Part shown: piece after piece, positions 23,155-32,353 of the stretch
Layout: each line of letters starts with the position of its first letter
Numbering within the stretch: the stretch's first letter is position 1
Origin: Spirochaetales bacterium Spiro_07
Lineage (GTDB): Bacteria > Spirochaetota > Spirochaetia > Treponematales > Treponemataceae
Assembly (NCBI GenBank): GCA_001603145.1
Contig: LVBI01000027.1
Location: forward strand, 62,001 to 126,000
DNA length: 64,000 nucleotides
Direction: 5' to 3'
Position numbers and translations under genes: made by a program
The notes under the pieces: generated by a model
Told to the model about the DNA's origin: nothing
Databases searched by the model: none
The model's input: only the letters and a program-made list of their open reading frames with translations

Positions 23155-25851
23155 CTACTGCTTTTTAAGACGTTCCTGGATGCTAAGGCTTATAAGCTGG
23201 GCGTTCATCTTCAAAAGCCCAATCTGCTGATCAGAAAATTTCAACTCTTGCGTTGCGTCGCCAAGCTCAAAATAGCCCCATAAAGTTCCGTCAATATGAA
23301 TCGGGAGCATATAAATAGAAAAAAAGTCATAACGCTGCAAAGCTTGCTTGTCTTTTTCATTTGTAACCATGCTAATGCTTGTAATGAACAAGCGGTTCTT
23401 CTTCATCGTGTCATACCAGCGGTCAGCTTCTTCTTTAGTAACGTCGCTCTTTTCTCTGATATAATCATTCTTTGGCATACCTGCAACAGCCCAAGAATAA
23501 AGGCATGTTGAGTACACCTCATCTCTGTCGTTGCTGTCAATGCGCCATATTGCTACAGAATCAAGATTAAGTGAAGACGCAATAACGGCAAGCACTTTTA
23601 CAAGCCGCTCGTCAAAAGTGCCAAGCTCCGAAGATATAAGCAGCGTGGCGATTGTGTTGAGGCTTGCCATGATGCGCTTTGTAACTTCAAGCTCCTGCTT
23701 TGCCTTAACTTCAGCTTCGCGGCTTGCGATTTTTCCGACAATTTTTTCGTCTTTTCCGTCTTTACCGGTGATGTGCTTGCCATAAACCACAACAGGAATT
23801 TCGCCGCGCTCGTTATGGCGCAGCACAAGATCTTTGGCAAACGTATCTTGCGGCATCTTGAACAAGTCAAAAACAAGCTTTTTGTTCGCCTCGCGCAAAT
23901 CATCAGGGTGCACATAACCGCTGAATGTGCTTGCGGGAGAGATTATTCCTTTAGTCAAATCAGCAGATTCGTTGCCCAGCATTGAGAATTTGCCCGAAGC
24001 AATGTCATATTCATAAATGAGGTCGTCTGTCATGTCGTTGACAATCGCCATTTCCTTTTGCTGCATGGAAATAATCTCATTCTGGCGCGCAAGGTCAGAA
24101 ACGTCTGTATACAAAAGATAAAACACCGGAAATTTGTTGTTGTGCAGCTCTTCGGTGTACATGCCTTTTACGCGCACATGCACAAGATGCCCGTCCTGCT
24201 GATTCACGATTCTGTATGTATGCGAGAAAATGCTCTTATGCGAAAGCGCGTCGCTCAAAACATGAAGCAGCTGAACCTTGTCGTCTTTGTAGACATAATC
24301 AAGCGTGTTCGTAAGCTGCTCCTGCGAAAGCCCGCGGTCATCAAACCCGAAAAGCTCAAGCAACTTGCTGTTGTAGTACAAAATCGAAAGATTATCGTCA
24401 AAAGCATATTTGCCGATGCCGTCAGTTGACGAATTGATAAGCGCATCGATATCGCGCTCGTGGAAAAGGTACGAATTATTATACGAAAGTTCCTTCTTAT
24501 AAAAGGTGAACGTATTCTTGCCGTGGCCTTTTGAATAATAAAGCGCGTTGTCAGCTTTTTTCTGCAGTTCCTTAAAAGTCTTGCCATGTTCCGGAAACAG
24601 CGAAACGCCGATGCTTGCGGAAACTGTGTATTTTTCAAGTCCGTTGAAATAAGTCTTTACAAGCTTTGAGCAAAGCTCAAGCACGCGCCACTGCAATGTT
24701 TCAAGGCGGCCATAATTCTTTACAAGCAAGATGAACTCGTCGCCGCCGATTCTTCCGATTATGTCATCACCGCGGAAAGCACGGCGCATTTCTTGGCTGA
24801 ATTCTACAAGCACTTTGTCGCCGAAAGCGTGGCCCAGCGAGTCGTTGACCTTTTTGAAATTGTCAAGATCAAGCATAAGCAGCGCGTGGCGTGCATCTTT
24901 ATCAGAAGTGCAGAAAACGTCGTTTATCATGGTTTCCGCTGTTTTCTTGTTCAAAAGCGAAGTAAGCGAATCCTGCTGCGCCTTTTCTTTAAGCCCGATT
25001 TCCTGCCGCTTGGTTTCGTCTATGTTGCGGCAATAAATGATGCAGCGCAAAGTTTCTGTGGCAGGGTTCAAAAAAACGCGGCTGTTTATCTCAAGCCAGA
25101 ACACATTCTTTTTGTTTATGCCTGTCGCAAGACATTGAAAAGAAATCTGCGGTCTTCCGTTTTTATATTCCTGAATGAGATGCTCGCGCGAATAAGTTTT
25201 GAGACATTCCTTCCGTGATTCCGCTGCAATCGTATTCTGCACCAGATATTTAAGACACGCATCATAACTGCTGTTTGCGGTCTGCCCCAAATCAATGCTT
25301 TTTAAAGACTTGGCGTTAAGAAGCTTGTTGTTTGACAAATCTATTTCAAAGATGTTCGCATAAAATTCGTTTGTAATCTGCTTTATAGAACGCTCGTATT
25401 CAAGCTCTTGAATCAGCTCAACCTTGGTCTTTGAGATAAGCGAAGTCTGCTCTTCTATTTTGGCCTGCTTTTCTTTTATAACGCTAATGTCTTCGCAGAC
25501 GGCAAGCACAAGCGGCTCCGGCTGAAAATCCCGTAGCAGCGTAAAACGGCAGCTGAACCAGATTTTGCGGTTATCTTTTGTCTTTAGCTGAATTTCTATA
25601 GTCTGAGCGGGCTTTTCCTTGCAGGCATCTGTAAAACACGGCTTTATCAAGGCAAGTGTCTTGTCTGAAAAAAGCCCTTGACCTGATTGATTGAACTTTT
25701 TAACAAAAGTTTCCCTGTCATAATTGAGCTTTTCGAGCAAATCGTCGTTGATGTCAAAAACAGGCAGATGCTTGGCATCAGGCTTAAAGAGCAGCACATA
25801 GCCGGGCATCTTCTGCAAGATTAAATCTAAAAAATTAGAATACCGTTCCAT
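23155..25851 (-). CDS. multidomain PAS-GGDEF-PAS-GAF signalling protein (probable diguanylate cyclase)
   Basis: A cytoplasmic protein of 898 residues, probably making cyclic di-GMP in response to sensed signals. PAS-like domains cover about residues 1-130 and 160-285. A GGDEF domain (about 290-420) has LDLDNFKKVND and an intact GGDEF active site at 369-373. An upstream RGDD with the right spacing looks like a product-inhibition site. Two more PAS-like regions and a C-terminal GAF-like region (about 750-890) follow. No membrane segment is seen. The catalytic domain lies in the middle, with sensors on both sides. It stands alone. Confidence 0.88.
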   Translation of the reverse strand: MERYSNFLDLILQKMPGYVLLFKPDAKHLPVFDINDDLLEKLNYDRETFVKKFNQSGQGLFSDKTLALIKPCFTDACKEKPAQTIEIQLKTKDNRKIWFSCRFTLLRDFQPEPLVLAVCEDISVIKEKQAKIEEQTSLISKTKVELIQELEYERSIKQITNEFYANIFEIDLSNNKLLNAKSLKSIDLGQTANSSYDACLKYLVQNTIAAESRKECLKTYSREHLIQEYKNGRPQISFQCLATGINKKNVFWLEINSRVFLNPATETLRCIIYCRNIDETKRQEIGLKEKAQQDSLTSLLNKKTAETMINDVFCTSDKDARHALLMLDLDNFKKVNDSLGHAFGDKVLVEFSQEMRRAFRGDDIIGRIGGDEFILLVKNYGRLETLQWRVLELCSKLVKTYFNGLEKYTVSASIGVSLFPEHGKTFKELQKKADNALYYSKGHGKNTFTFYKKELSYNNSYLFHERDIDALINSSTDGIGKYAFDDNLSILYYNSKLLELFGFDDRGLSQEQLTNTLDYVYKDDKVQLLHVLSDALSHKSIFSHTYRIVNQQDGHLVHVRVKGMYTEELHNNKFPVFYLLYTDVSDLARQNEIISMQQKEMAIVNDMTDDLIYEYDIASGKFSMLGNESADLTKGIISPASTFSGYVHPDDLREANKKLVFDLFKMPQDTFAKDLVLRHNERGEIPVVVYGKHITGKDGKDEKIVGKIASREAEVKAKQELEVTKRIMASLNTIATLLISSELGTFDERLVKVLAVIASSLNLDSVAIWRIDSNDRDEVYSTCLYSWAVAGMPKNDYIREKSDVTKEEADRWYDTMKKNRLFITSISMVTNEKDKQALQRYDFFSIYMLPIHIDGTLWGYFELGDATQELKFSDQQIGLLKMNAQLISLSIQERLKKQ

Positions 25852-26095
25852 CAGTCGGTCTGTCCGTAAAGACTCTCCTATCTGTTATGCAAAAGCTAAA
25901 GCAAATGCAAACTTAAATTTTCAACTTTTACGATTTAATAAGACTTTCTGATTTCAGACTGCCAGAATACAAAAGCAATCCATTGTTTGTAAAATATAAA
26001 CCTATTGTAACCCAGATTCTCAGTTTTGAAAAGCGAAAAGTTACATCGCACCGCCCTGATTGACTTAGCAACGTTTGGCTGATATTTTCTAAAAC

Positions 26096-27241
26096 ATGTT
26101 AGATTTAACTGTGCTTTGCAAGGTTGTTGACAACTATGGCGACATCGGCTTTGTTTTCAGGCTGTGCCGCTCTCTTTCGGAGCTTGCGCCGGACATCAAG
26201 CTGCGCCTTGTGGTTAGCAACCTCGGCTCTTTTGCCGCAATGGCAGACGGAATTAATCCGGCTCTGCCCTTTCAGACTTTCCGAGGCTGGCAAATCTTTG
26301 ACTGGAACAACGCCGAGGTATGCACAGCCGAATTTGCACAGAACCCGCCTGTTTTTTTACTTGAATGCTTTCAATGCGGCCGGCCTGAATGGCTTGAGAA
26401 CATAATCTTTGCGCCGGGCTTTGACAAGACCGTGCAATCTCTTGACGTTGAATATCTTACGGCTGAAGATTGGGCTGAAGAGTTTCATCTGATAAAATCG
26501 GGCACACGTTCAATTAACGTGAAAAAGCACATATTCATGCCGGGTTTTACACCTAAAACCGGTGGGTTTTTGCTTGACAACAGCTTTATGCAGTCACGCG
26601 CTTCGGCAGAGGCCGCGCTCAAAAAGCTTGACGGAACAGGCGTGTGCATCTCTAAAGAAGATTTCAACATCATCGTGTTTTCTTACCCGCGCAATTTTGA
26701 TTTTCTTGTCAGCGCGCTCAACAGATTCAGCAAGGCATTTGGCAAAACGCGCAAGGTCAAAGTCTTTATTGCAAGCGGCATCTGCACAGAGCCTTTTCTT
26801 GATGCGTGCCAAAAATGCGACGCGGCTTTTGAAGTTGAAAAGCTTCCCTACCTCGAACAAGAAAAATGGGACGCGCTGCTTACTTTAGCAGATTTTTCGT
26901 TTGTGCGCGGCGAAGATTCTTTCAGCAGGGCGTGCCTTTGCGGCAAACCTTTTGTCTGGCACATCTATAAACAAGAAAAAGACTATCACCTTGTAAAGCT
27001 CGAAGCGTTCCACAAAAAGCTTGGCGCAGCTTCAGCCGGTTCAGACATTTCAGATTATGAAAAGTTTTCTATGCTTTATAACGACGGCACTGAAAGCAGC
27101 ACGGAACTCGAAGAGCTTGCACTTAAGCTGTTTGAGAGCTACGCCCAGCTTGAAGCGCCTTTCAAAAAACTTGCAGACAATCTCGTTTCTATTGGCAATA
27201 TGGCGCAGCACTTACTTGAGTTTTTATCGAGTTTGATATAA
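26096..27241 (+). CDS. earP: EF-P arginine rhamnosyltransferase
   Basis: EarP transfers rhamnose from dTDP-rhamnose to Arg32 of elongation factor P, activating it for rescue of ribosomes at polyproline. The 381-residue protein shows the family's N-terminal VVDNYGDIGFVFRLCR, with the two catalytic-region aspartates (Asp12 and Asp16), and the nucleotide-sugar motif VRGEDSFSRA. Length is normal for the family. It sits 36 nt upstream of efp, whose modifiable residue is arginine, which strongly supports the call. No clear ribosome binding site precedes the ATG. Confidence 0.92.
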   Translation: MLDLTVLCKVVDNYGDIGFVFRLCRSLSELAPDIKLRLVVSNLGSFAAMADGINPALPFQTFRGWQIFDWNNAEVCTAEFAQNPPVFLLECFQCGRPEWLENIIFAPGFDKTVQSLDVEYLTAEDWAEEFHLIKSGTRSINVKKHIFMPGFTPKTGGFLLDNSFMQSRASAEAALKKLDGTGVCISKEDFNIIVFSYPRNFDFLVSALNRFSKAFGKTRKVKVFIASGICTEPFLDACQKCDAAFEVEKLPYLEQEKWDALLTLADFSFVRGEDSFSRACLCGKPFVWHIYKQEKDYHLVKLEAFHKKLGAASAGSDISDYEKFSMLYNDGTESSTELEELALKLFESYAQLEAPFKKLADNLVSIGNMAQHLLEFLSSLI

Positions 27242-27277
27242 AGTTATAGTAGTTTATTTTATCAGAGGAAAATTGCA

Positions 27278-27850
27278 ATGATAGCTACAAGCGAAATTAA
27301 AGTTGGTTCAGCTTTCATGTTTGAAGGCAACCCTTTCATCGTTCAGAAGAAACTTGGTCAGCAGGGCGGACGTCAGGGTATTACAGTTAAGCTTCGTGTA
27401 AAGAACATCGCTACAGGCGGAACACAGGATCTTGGTATTGATGCAGGCGAAAAATTCGATGAAGTTGATCTTGAAGAAAAGACAGTAAAGCTTTCTTACA
27501 TCGACGGCGACGATTTTCACTTCATGGATCAGGAAACATACGAAGATGTTCTTCTCTCAAAAGAAGACCTCGGCGACAATGCCGGTTACATCTCTCCTGA
27601 TGATGACTATGACGTTCTCGTTACATACTACGAGGGCAAGCCGGTCGGCATTCAGCTGCCTGTAAACGTTACACGCACAATCACATATTGTGAACCAGGC
27701 GTTAAGGGCGATACTTCTGGCAAGGCAACAAAGCCGGCCACACTTGATACAGGAATCGAAGTAAAGGTTCCGCTTTTCTGCAACACAGATGACCGCATCG
27801 TTATCGATACACGCGACGGTTCATTTGTTGAGCGCGCAAAAGACAAATAA
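27278..27850 (+). CDS. efp: elongation factor P (arginine type)
   Basis: EF-P enters stalled ribosomes and promotes peptide bond formation at consecutive prolines. The 190-residue protein has the standard three-domain length. The tip of the first domain reads KLGQQGGRQGITVKLR, placing an arginine at position 32, the residue rhamnosylated by EarP. Lysine-type EF-P would have lysine here. The C-terminal signature GIEVKVPLFCNTDDRIVIDT is intact. It is cotranscribed with earP and followed by a terminator. Confidence 0.97.
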   Translation: MIATSEIKVGSAFMFEGNPFIVQKKLGQQGGRQGITVKLRVKNIATGGTQDLGIDAGEKFDEVDLEEKTVKLSYIDGDDFHFMDQETYEDVLLSKEDLGDNAGYISPDDDYDVLVTYYEGKPVGIQLPVNVTRTITYCEPGVKGDTSGKATKPATLDTGIEVKVPLFCNTDDRIVIDTRDGSFVERAKDK

Positions 27851-27871
27851 GCTTTTCCGCTTTTTATTGCA

Positions 27872-27900
27872 AGAGCTCCGGCAAGTCCGGGGCTTTTTTT
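27872..27900 (+). terminator. intrinsic terminator of earP-efp
   Basis: AGCTCCGG and CCGGGGCT pair over 8 bp (one G-U) around a short loop, followed by seven or more T. Confidence 0.85.
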
Positions 27901-28001
27901 GTCGGCAAATCTTTTTGCGTTTTCTGCATCTTTTAACCTGAAAAGCGGCCTGTTTTGCTGAATCTATGTGACATTTTGGCGCAAATCGCTATAATGTTGA
28001 T

Positions 28002-29009
28002 ATGGCTGAATTCGTTTCTTCTTTTATTACAGGCTTTCAAGATGTGGTTGAGCGCGATTTGTGCGCGCGGCTGCCTGCACTTAAAATCATAAATATCTTT
28101 GACGGGCTTGTGCATTACAAGTTTAACGGCGATTCGCGCGAGCTTGAAAAAATCATATATTTCAACAACACGTTTTTTGTGCTCAAAACGATGAAGGGCA
28201 AGCAGCTGAATTTTGCGTCTCTTGTCGGTGCGGTCTGCTCTTCAAAGAATTATTTTCTTGTGAACAAAGGCTCTTTTAGAATCCGCTTTGTGCAAGAAAA
28301 TCAGTTTGCCAAAGTTGACAAAAGCTTGACGCGCCGAGCAGAAGAATATGTAGCCGCCAATTCCAAGCTCAAGCTTGACAGGGTTTCGCCCACAAACGAA
28401 GTCTGGTTTTCCATCCGGCGCGAAGGTTTCGCTTTTTGCGGCGAGCTTATAACGAAGCGCGAATTTACTGAAAAGAATCTGAACAAGGGCGAGCTGCGCC
28501 CGGAAATTGCGTATCTTATCTGCTGCTTTGCAGACGTAAGCCCTGAAGACACCGTGCTAGAGCCGTTCTGCGGTTACGGCTCGATTCCGGTGCAGCTTGC
28601 AAAGAAGTTCCGCTTCAAGAAGCTTTTCGTCAGCGACGCAGATGAATCTAAAGTGAACATGACAGCCGCACGCAAGCAGATTGCAAGCGCGCCGCAAGGG
28701 TTGATAGACTGCCGCACGGCAGACGCGCTCTCTTTGAAGCACATCGAAGACAAGTCGATAAGCCTTGTGATTACAGACCCGCCGTGGGGTTTTTACGAAG
28801 ACATTGGCGACATAAGCGCATTTTACAAGAAGATGATGAAGTCGTTTGCGCGTGTGCTTGCGCCGGGCGGCCGCGCCGTGGTGCTTTCAGCCAGAAAAGA
28901 AGAGCTTGAGCAATGCGCCGCCGAATGCGGCTTTGAGATTAAAGACAGTGTGCACACGCTTGTAAACGGCAAAAAAGCTGGCGTCTATCTGCTTATGGCG
29001 ACAAGCTGA
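28002..29009 (+). CDS. RNA methyltransferase, UPF0020/Trm14-like
   Basis: An S-adenosylmethionine-dependent methylase of 335 residues, probably acting on tRNA or rRNA. The N-terminal part (about 1-165) looks like a THUMP-type RNA-binding region. The C-terminal Rossmann domain has the cofactor motif LEPFCGYGSIPVQLA and the catalytic motif TDPPWG, typical of base N-methylation. The combination resembles tRNA guanine-N2 methylases, but the target base is not certain. It stands alone on the plus strand, and its 3' end faces a repeat cluster. Confidence 0.8.
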   Translation: MAEFVSSFITGFQDVVERDLCARLPALKIINIFDGLVHYKFNGDSRELEKIIYFNNTFFVLKTMKGKQLNFASLVGAVCSSKNYFLVNKGSFRIRFVQENQFAKVDKSLTRRAEEYVAANSKLKLDRVSPTNEVWFSIRREGFAFCGELITKREFTEKNLNKGELRPEIAYLICCFADVSPEDTVLEPFCGYGSIPVQLAKKFRFKKLFVSDADESKVNMTAARKQIASAPQGLIDCRTADALSLKHIEDKSISLVITDPPWGFYEDIGDISAFYKKMMKSFARVLAPGGRAVVLSARKEELEQCAAECGFEIKDSVHTLVNGKKAGVYLLMATS

Positions 29010-29046
29010 TGCACATCGCAGCCTAGCTGTGCACACGCACCCAGCG

Positions 29047-29134
29047 AGATGCCGAAACAAGTTCGGCATGACGGTTTCGGTTGGGCATTACCCTGAACTT
29101 GTTAGACTTCGGCGGCTTCGCACAGGGTCTGCCC
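29047..29134. repeat. palindromic repeat cluster (standard plus long-variant unit)
   Basis: A standard unit (29047-29072, AGATGCCGAAACAAG ... GGCATGAC) is followed by a long variant (about 29084-29134) with CCCTGAACTTGTTAG, then ACTTCGGCGGCTTCGC and CAGGGTCT. It separates two convergent genes. Confidence 0.75.
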
Positions 29135-29141
29135 ACAAAAA

Positions 29142-30110
29142 TCACCGTTTGAGCTTTGCAAGACGCAGAAGCTTGTTCTTGACGCGTTGAAAGAACAGCT
29201 TGGGCAGCACGGCCGCAGTGTCAATCGACTTTTCGCTTCTAAGATATTTCTCATATTTGCTGATAAAATCGCCCGAATACTGATTTTCCGCAAGAAAACG
29301 CTTGTCTGCCGGAAGATGAAGCAGAAAGCAGTCTTTTACAGCGGCAAAGGGCTTCTGCACATGGCGCGTGCCGCAACTCCAATAGCGCGCAACAGCGCCG
29401 AAACTTCCGGCGTTCACCATCGGTACACCGTCTTTTAGCAAGCATTGCAGTGCCGCGCTCGTAAGGCTTTCGTCGCCTTTATGAAAGAGCTTCTGCTGCA
29501 CGACAAAATAGCCTTTGCTGATTGAGTCAATCTTCTTATAAAGCTTTTTGAAGAAAGCCGCATCGCCGCCGATGAACTCGCCGCCAGCCCAAACACCCAA
29601 ATCTGCTTCTGGGCAGAAAAGCTGCAAGTCATCGATAAGGCGCGCACGGCCAGCGTCCGGGTACATCTGGTCTGTAATGTCATAATAGACAGGCAGATTG
29701 TGCTTTACGGCAACGCGCAAGTTTTCTGGCATACCGTTTATGCACACTTCGTCAATATCAAGCAAAATTGAATAATCGTCTTTTTGAGCGGCGAACCATC
29801 TGAAAGTGTCTATCTTGAAATGCGCGCCGTAAAAGCTTATGCCTTGCGGCACGTCAAGCGAAAACTCAATCTGAATTACGTCAAGTTCAGGCTGCAGCTG
29901 TTTCAGCAACGCCGCATTGTTGGTCAGCACCGAATAACTGAAACCGTGCGCGTCGAGAGACTTCATCAAATTGCTGCAAGACTTTGTGTAAAGCTCAATA
30001 TCCTTGATTTTGGGCGGTTCAGACGAAGCCGCGCCGAAATTCTGCGCAAGCTTTTCCGCGCCCTGCTGCACATAAAGCAGCGAATAAAATTTTATGTTTT
30101 TTCCTTCCAT
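29142..30110 (-). CDS. possible glycosyltransferase, DxD-containing
   Basis: A protein of 322 residues without a clear family assignment. A run SILLDIDEVCING (about residues 114-126) looks like the DxD metal-binding motif of GT-A glycosyltransferases. Around it, ITDQMYPDAGRARLIDDL and later GGEFIGGDAAFFKKLYK resemble enzymes that sample a donor sugar. The C-terminus is basic. No signal peptide is seen. AAGGTGA precedes the ATG. It follows the lipoprotein gene at 30142 by about 30 nt and may share its transcript. The function is inferred from a few motifs only. Confidence 0.5.
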   Translation of the reverse strand: MEGKNIKFYSLLYVQQGAEKLAQNFGAASSEPPKIKDIELYTKSCSNLMKSLDAHGFSYSVLTNNAALLKQLQPELDVIQIEFSLDVPQGISFYGAHFKIDTFRWFAAQKDDYSILLDIDEVCINGMPENLRVAVKHNLPVYYDITDQMYPDAGRARLIDDLQLFCPEADLGVWAGGEFIGGDAAFFKKLYKKIDSISKGYFVVQQKLFHKGDESLTSAALQCLLKDGVPMVNAGSFGAVARYWSCGTRHVQKPFAAVKDCFLLHLPADKRFLAENQYSGDFISKYEKYLRSEKSIDTAAVLPKLFFQRVKNKLLRLAKLKR

Positions 30111-30141
30111 ACTGATTCACCTTAAATAATGTCAGTCCGAT

Positions 30142-31251
30142 TTATTTGAATGCGCTGCCCCAGGTCATCGATGCATAAAGCTCAAAAAGCCAGTTCGTTT
30201 CAGCTTGCACAAAACTTTGATATGTCGGGTACTTGTCTTTGTTAAGCACATAATCATTAACGATGTTCTCAAATTTTGCGAGCAGCTCTTCTGACGCAAT
30301 CTGCTTCAAAGACTCAACGTAAATCTGATAGATTTCTTCTGAGTTGAAGCGGCGCACAAAGTCGCACAAATCAAATTGAAGCAAATCTGCAATCACAAAC
30401 GAATATTTCTGCGAAAGATTTGCCGGTTCTTCGCCGCGCATCTGCTTTATGTTGTCAATCATGCCCGAAAGAAAATCGCCGTTCAAAGACCATATCAAAT
30501 CGATTTTTGAGTTGATAAAATTCTGCGCGATTCTGTAAGCAAGGTGGTATTCGTTCTGCTTTTCGTAAATCGGCGGAATGCAGTTCACATAAGTCGTGCC
30601 GCCCTGCTTTGCAGCCGAATACCAGAGATTGTTGCCGCACAAACTTTCGGATGTGTGAATTATTACGTCCTGCGTCTGCCCTCGGAAATAAAAGTCTTCA
30701 AGCCAGGCGCACACGCTGCCGCGGTCAAGCACATTCGTAATGCTCAAGACCGCCTTTTTGTAATAATCTTGATATAATAGATAAAACTTGCTGAATTTGG
30801 TCTCTTCAGCAAAAGAATTGAACGCCTTCAAGAATTTGTCTGTGTCTATGCTGAACCAGCTTTCGTCAACAAAATAAGGCTTTTCTTTTAAGTTTTCGGT
30901 GTAACAAGACAAGTCATCAGCCACGCACAGCAAAAGCGAAAACGCCGTGTCCAAGTTCATGCCGTATTTAGCGCGGTATTCTGTCATAAGCTTAACCGCG
31001 TTGTGCGTGCGGTATTCGTCAAACCAGATGTCTACAAATTTTGCAAGCTCGTTATCTGCAGAAGCGTCTTCGTAACCGGCAACGTGACACAAAATTGACA
31101 TAAGCTCATATTTCGGCGTTGCCTCAACAGTGATGAACCCGCTCTTTGCAGAGATTTTCTCAAACTGCACCGGCTTCAACTTAAGCTTGCCGCACCCCGA
31201 AAAGGCAAGACAAATAAAAACAGAAAGCAAAGCTAAAAAGACTTTTTTCAT
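30142..31251 (-). CDS. lipoprotein, DUF4932-like
   Basis: A probable lipoprotein of 369 residues. The start at 31251 gives MKKVFLALLSVFICLAFSGC with a lipobox, and GGGGGA lies 9 nt upstream. An in-frame ATG at 31290 would add 13 charged residues before the signal and is unlikely. The mature part has a pattern like DUF4932 proteins (TPKYELMSILCHVAGYEDA, FVDIWFDEYRTHNAVKL, and a long helical C-terminal half). The function is unknown. It heads a two-gene unit with the possible glycosyltransferase. Confidence 0.65.
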   Translation of the reverse strand: MKKVFLALLSVFICLAFSGCGKLKLKPVQFEKISAKSGFITVEATPKYELMSILCHVAGYEDASADNELAKFVDIWFDEYRTHNAVKLMTEYRAKYGMNLDTAFSLLLCVADDLSCYTENLKEKPYFVDESWFSIDTDKFLKAFNSFAEETKFSKFYLLYQDYYKKAVLSITNVLDRGSVCAWLEDFYFRGQTQDVIIHTSESLCGNNLWYSAAKQGGTTYVNCIPPIYEKQNEYHLAYRIAQNFINSKIDLIWSLNGDFLSGMIDNIKQMRGEEPANLSQKYSFVIADLLQFDLCDFVRRFNSEEIYQIYVESLKQIASEELLAKFENIVNDYVLNKDKYPTYQSFVQAETNWLFELYASMTWGSAFK

Positions 31252-31351
31252 CCGATTATTCCCCCACTCTTCTTTATAAGCATAACACATTTTTTGATTT
31301 TTTTCTTTACATTGATACAGAAAAAATCACTTTTGCACATATATAATATGT

Positions 31352-32212
31352 ATGAAGACATTCAACTATTTCAAACTGATTATCCGGGCATTTTGGGCGG
31401 CTTTTGCAACACTGATTCTTGCAAGCTGCGGAGGCGGTGGCGGCGGTTCGGGCGGCATAAGCTCATTGGGCGGGCTGTTGCCAATTGAAACTGAAACATG
31501 CTATGTAACAACGCCAGAGCCAAATGCAGAGCTTGCCGCCTTGCTGCTTGCACCAACAGACAGCGGCACCCCCCGAAACTTATCTTGGAACGTGAAGTAT
31601 CTTGCACCGGAAGGCAGTGTAAAGACTTTGCGGCTCGGCTTTGGCGGTGTGACGCAGCCAGAAACAATTGCGCTTGAATTCGCCAAGAACAGACCGACGC
31701 CAGTTTTAGTTTATCTTGCTGTTGACGGCTACGAAGACATTTTGCCGGCCGGTGCAATCTACCCGGTGAACAAGAACGGCATCACCCTTTCGGCTTCTTG
31801 GCTGAACGGAACAAGCGCGCAAGTGCTTTTCGATATTCTTACGAAAGCAGACCAACCGCAAAAAGACGCGCAGCATTTGTGCAACTACTTTAACTGGCAG
31901 AAGCTTCAAGAAGAATTTGCAAAGCGCGTTGACGAGCCGCACCTTGTAGACAGCGAAGACATTGCCGCAAAGATTTGCACAGGCAAATTTTCGGTTACTG
32001 TGCTAAAAGAAGCCAAAGCTTATGAAGCAGAGTTTCTGCATGGCTCTTTGCAATGGGTTTGCGCGCCTTGTGGCGATGCAAAACCTGTACGCGCCGGCAA
32101 GACCGCAAGGTTTCCGTCTGAACCGACAGTGTACTTGAGCAGCAACGGCGCTGTGCTAATACAGAAAGAATCTGCAAAAAACGCACTTGTCATAACTGAA
32201 CTTGCAAGGTAA
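31352..32212 (+). CDS. hypothetical lipoprotein with poly-glycine linker
   Basis: A protein of 286 residues with a signal ending in LILASC (Cys28), followed by a run of glycine and serine. This predicts a lipid-anchored protein with a flexible linker. The remainder has no recognised family. Seven further cysteines are scattered through it, including VCAPCG near residue 230. It has no obvious ribosome binding site. It is followed by another lipoprotein gene on the same strand, 140 nt on. Confidence 0.65.
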   Translation: MKTFNYFKLIIRAFWAAFATLILASCGGGGGGSGGISSLGGLLPIETETCYVTTPEPNAELAALLLAPTDSGTPRNLSWNVKYLAPEGSVKTLRLGFGGVTQPETIALEFAKNRPTPVLVYLAVDGYEDILPAGAIYPVNKNGITLSASWLNGTSAQVLFDILTKADQPQKDAQHLCNYFNWQKLQEEFAKRVDEPHLVDSEDIAAKICTGKFSVTVLKEAKAYEAEFLHGSLQWVCAPCGDAKPVRAGKTARFPSEPTVYLSSNGAVLIQKESAKNALVITELAR

Positions 32213-32353
32213 ACTAATGTTATGATAACATCTTAGAAACAGCATCTTGGATGTTTCTGCTTGTTTTCCTTTTAAATGCGGAAAACTTTGTACTCTTTCC
32301 GGAGGTTCACTCGGGCTTTTGCCTTAAAAGATATGCATAAGCCCTCGGCACGA

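Noticed and set aside
25852-26095. Gene or RNA in the gap between the GGDEF gene and earP
   Set aside because: No start with ribosome binding site, no hairpin with T-run and no tRNA-like fold was seen; only AT-rich sequence.
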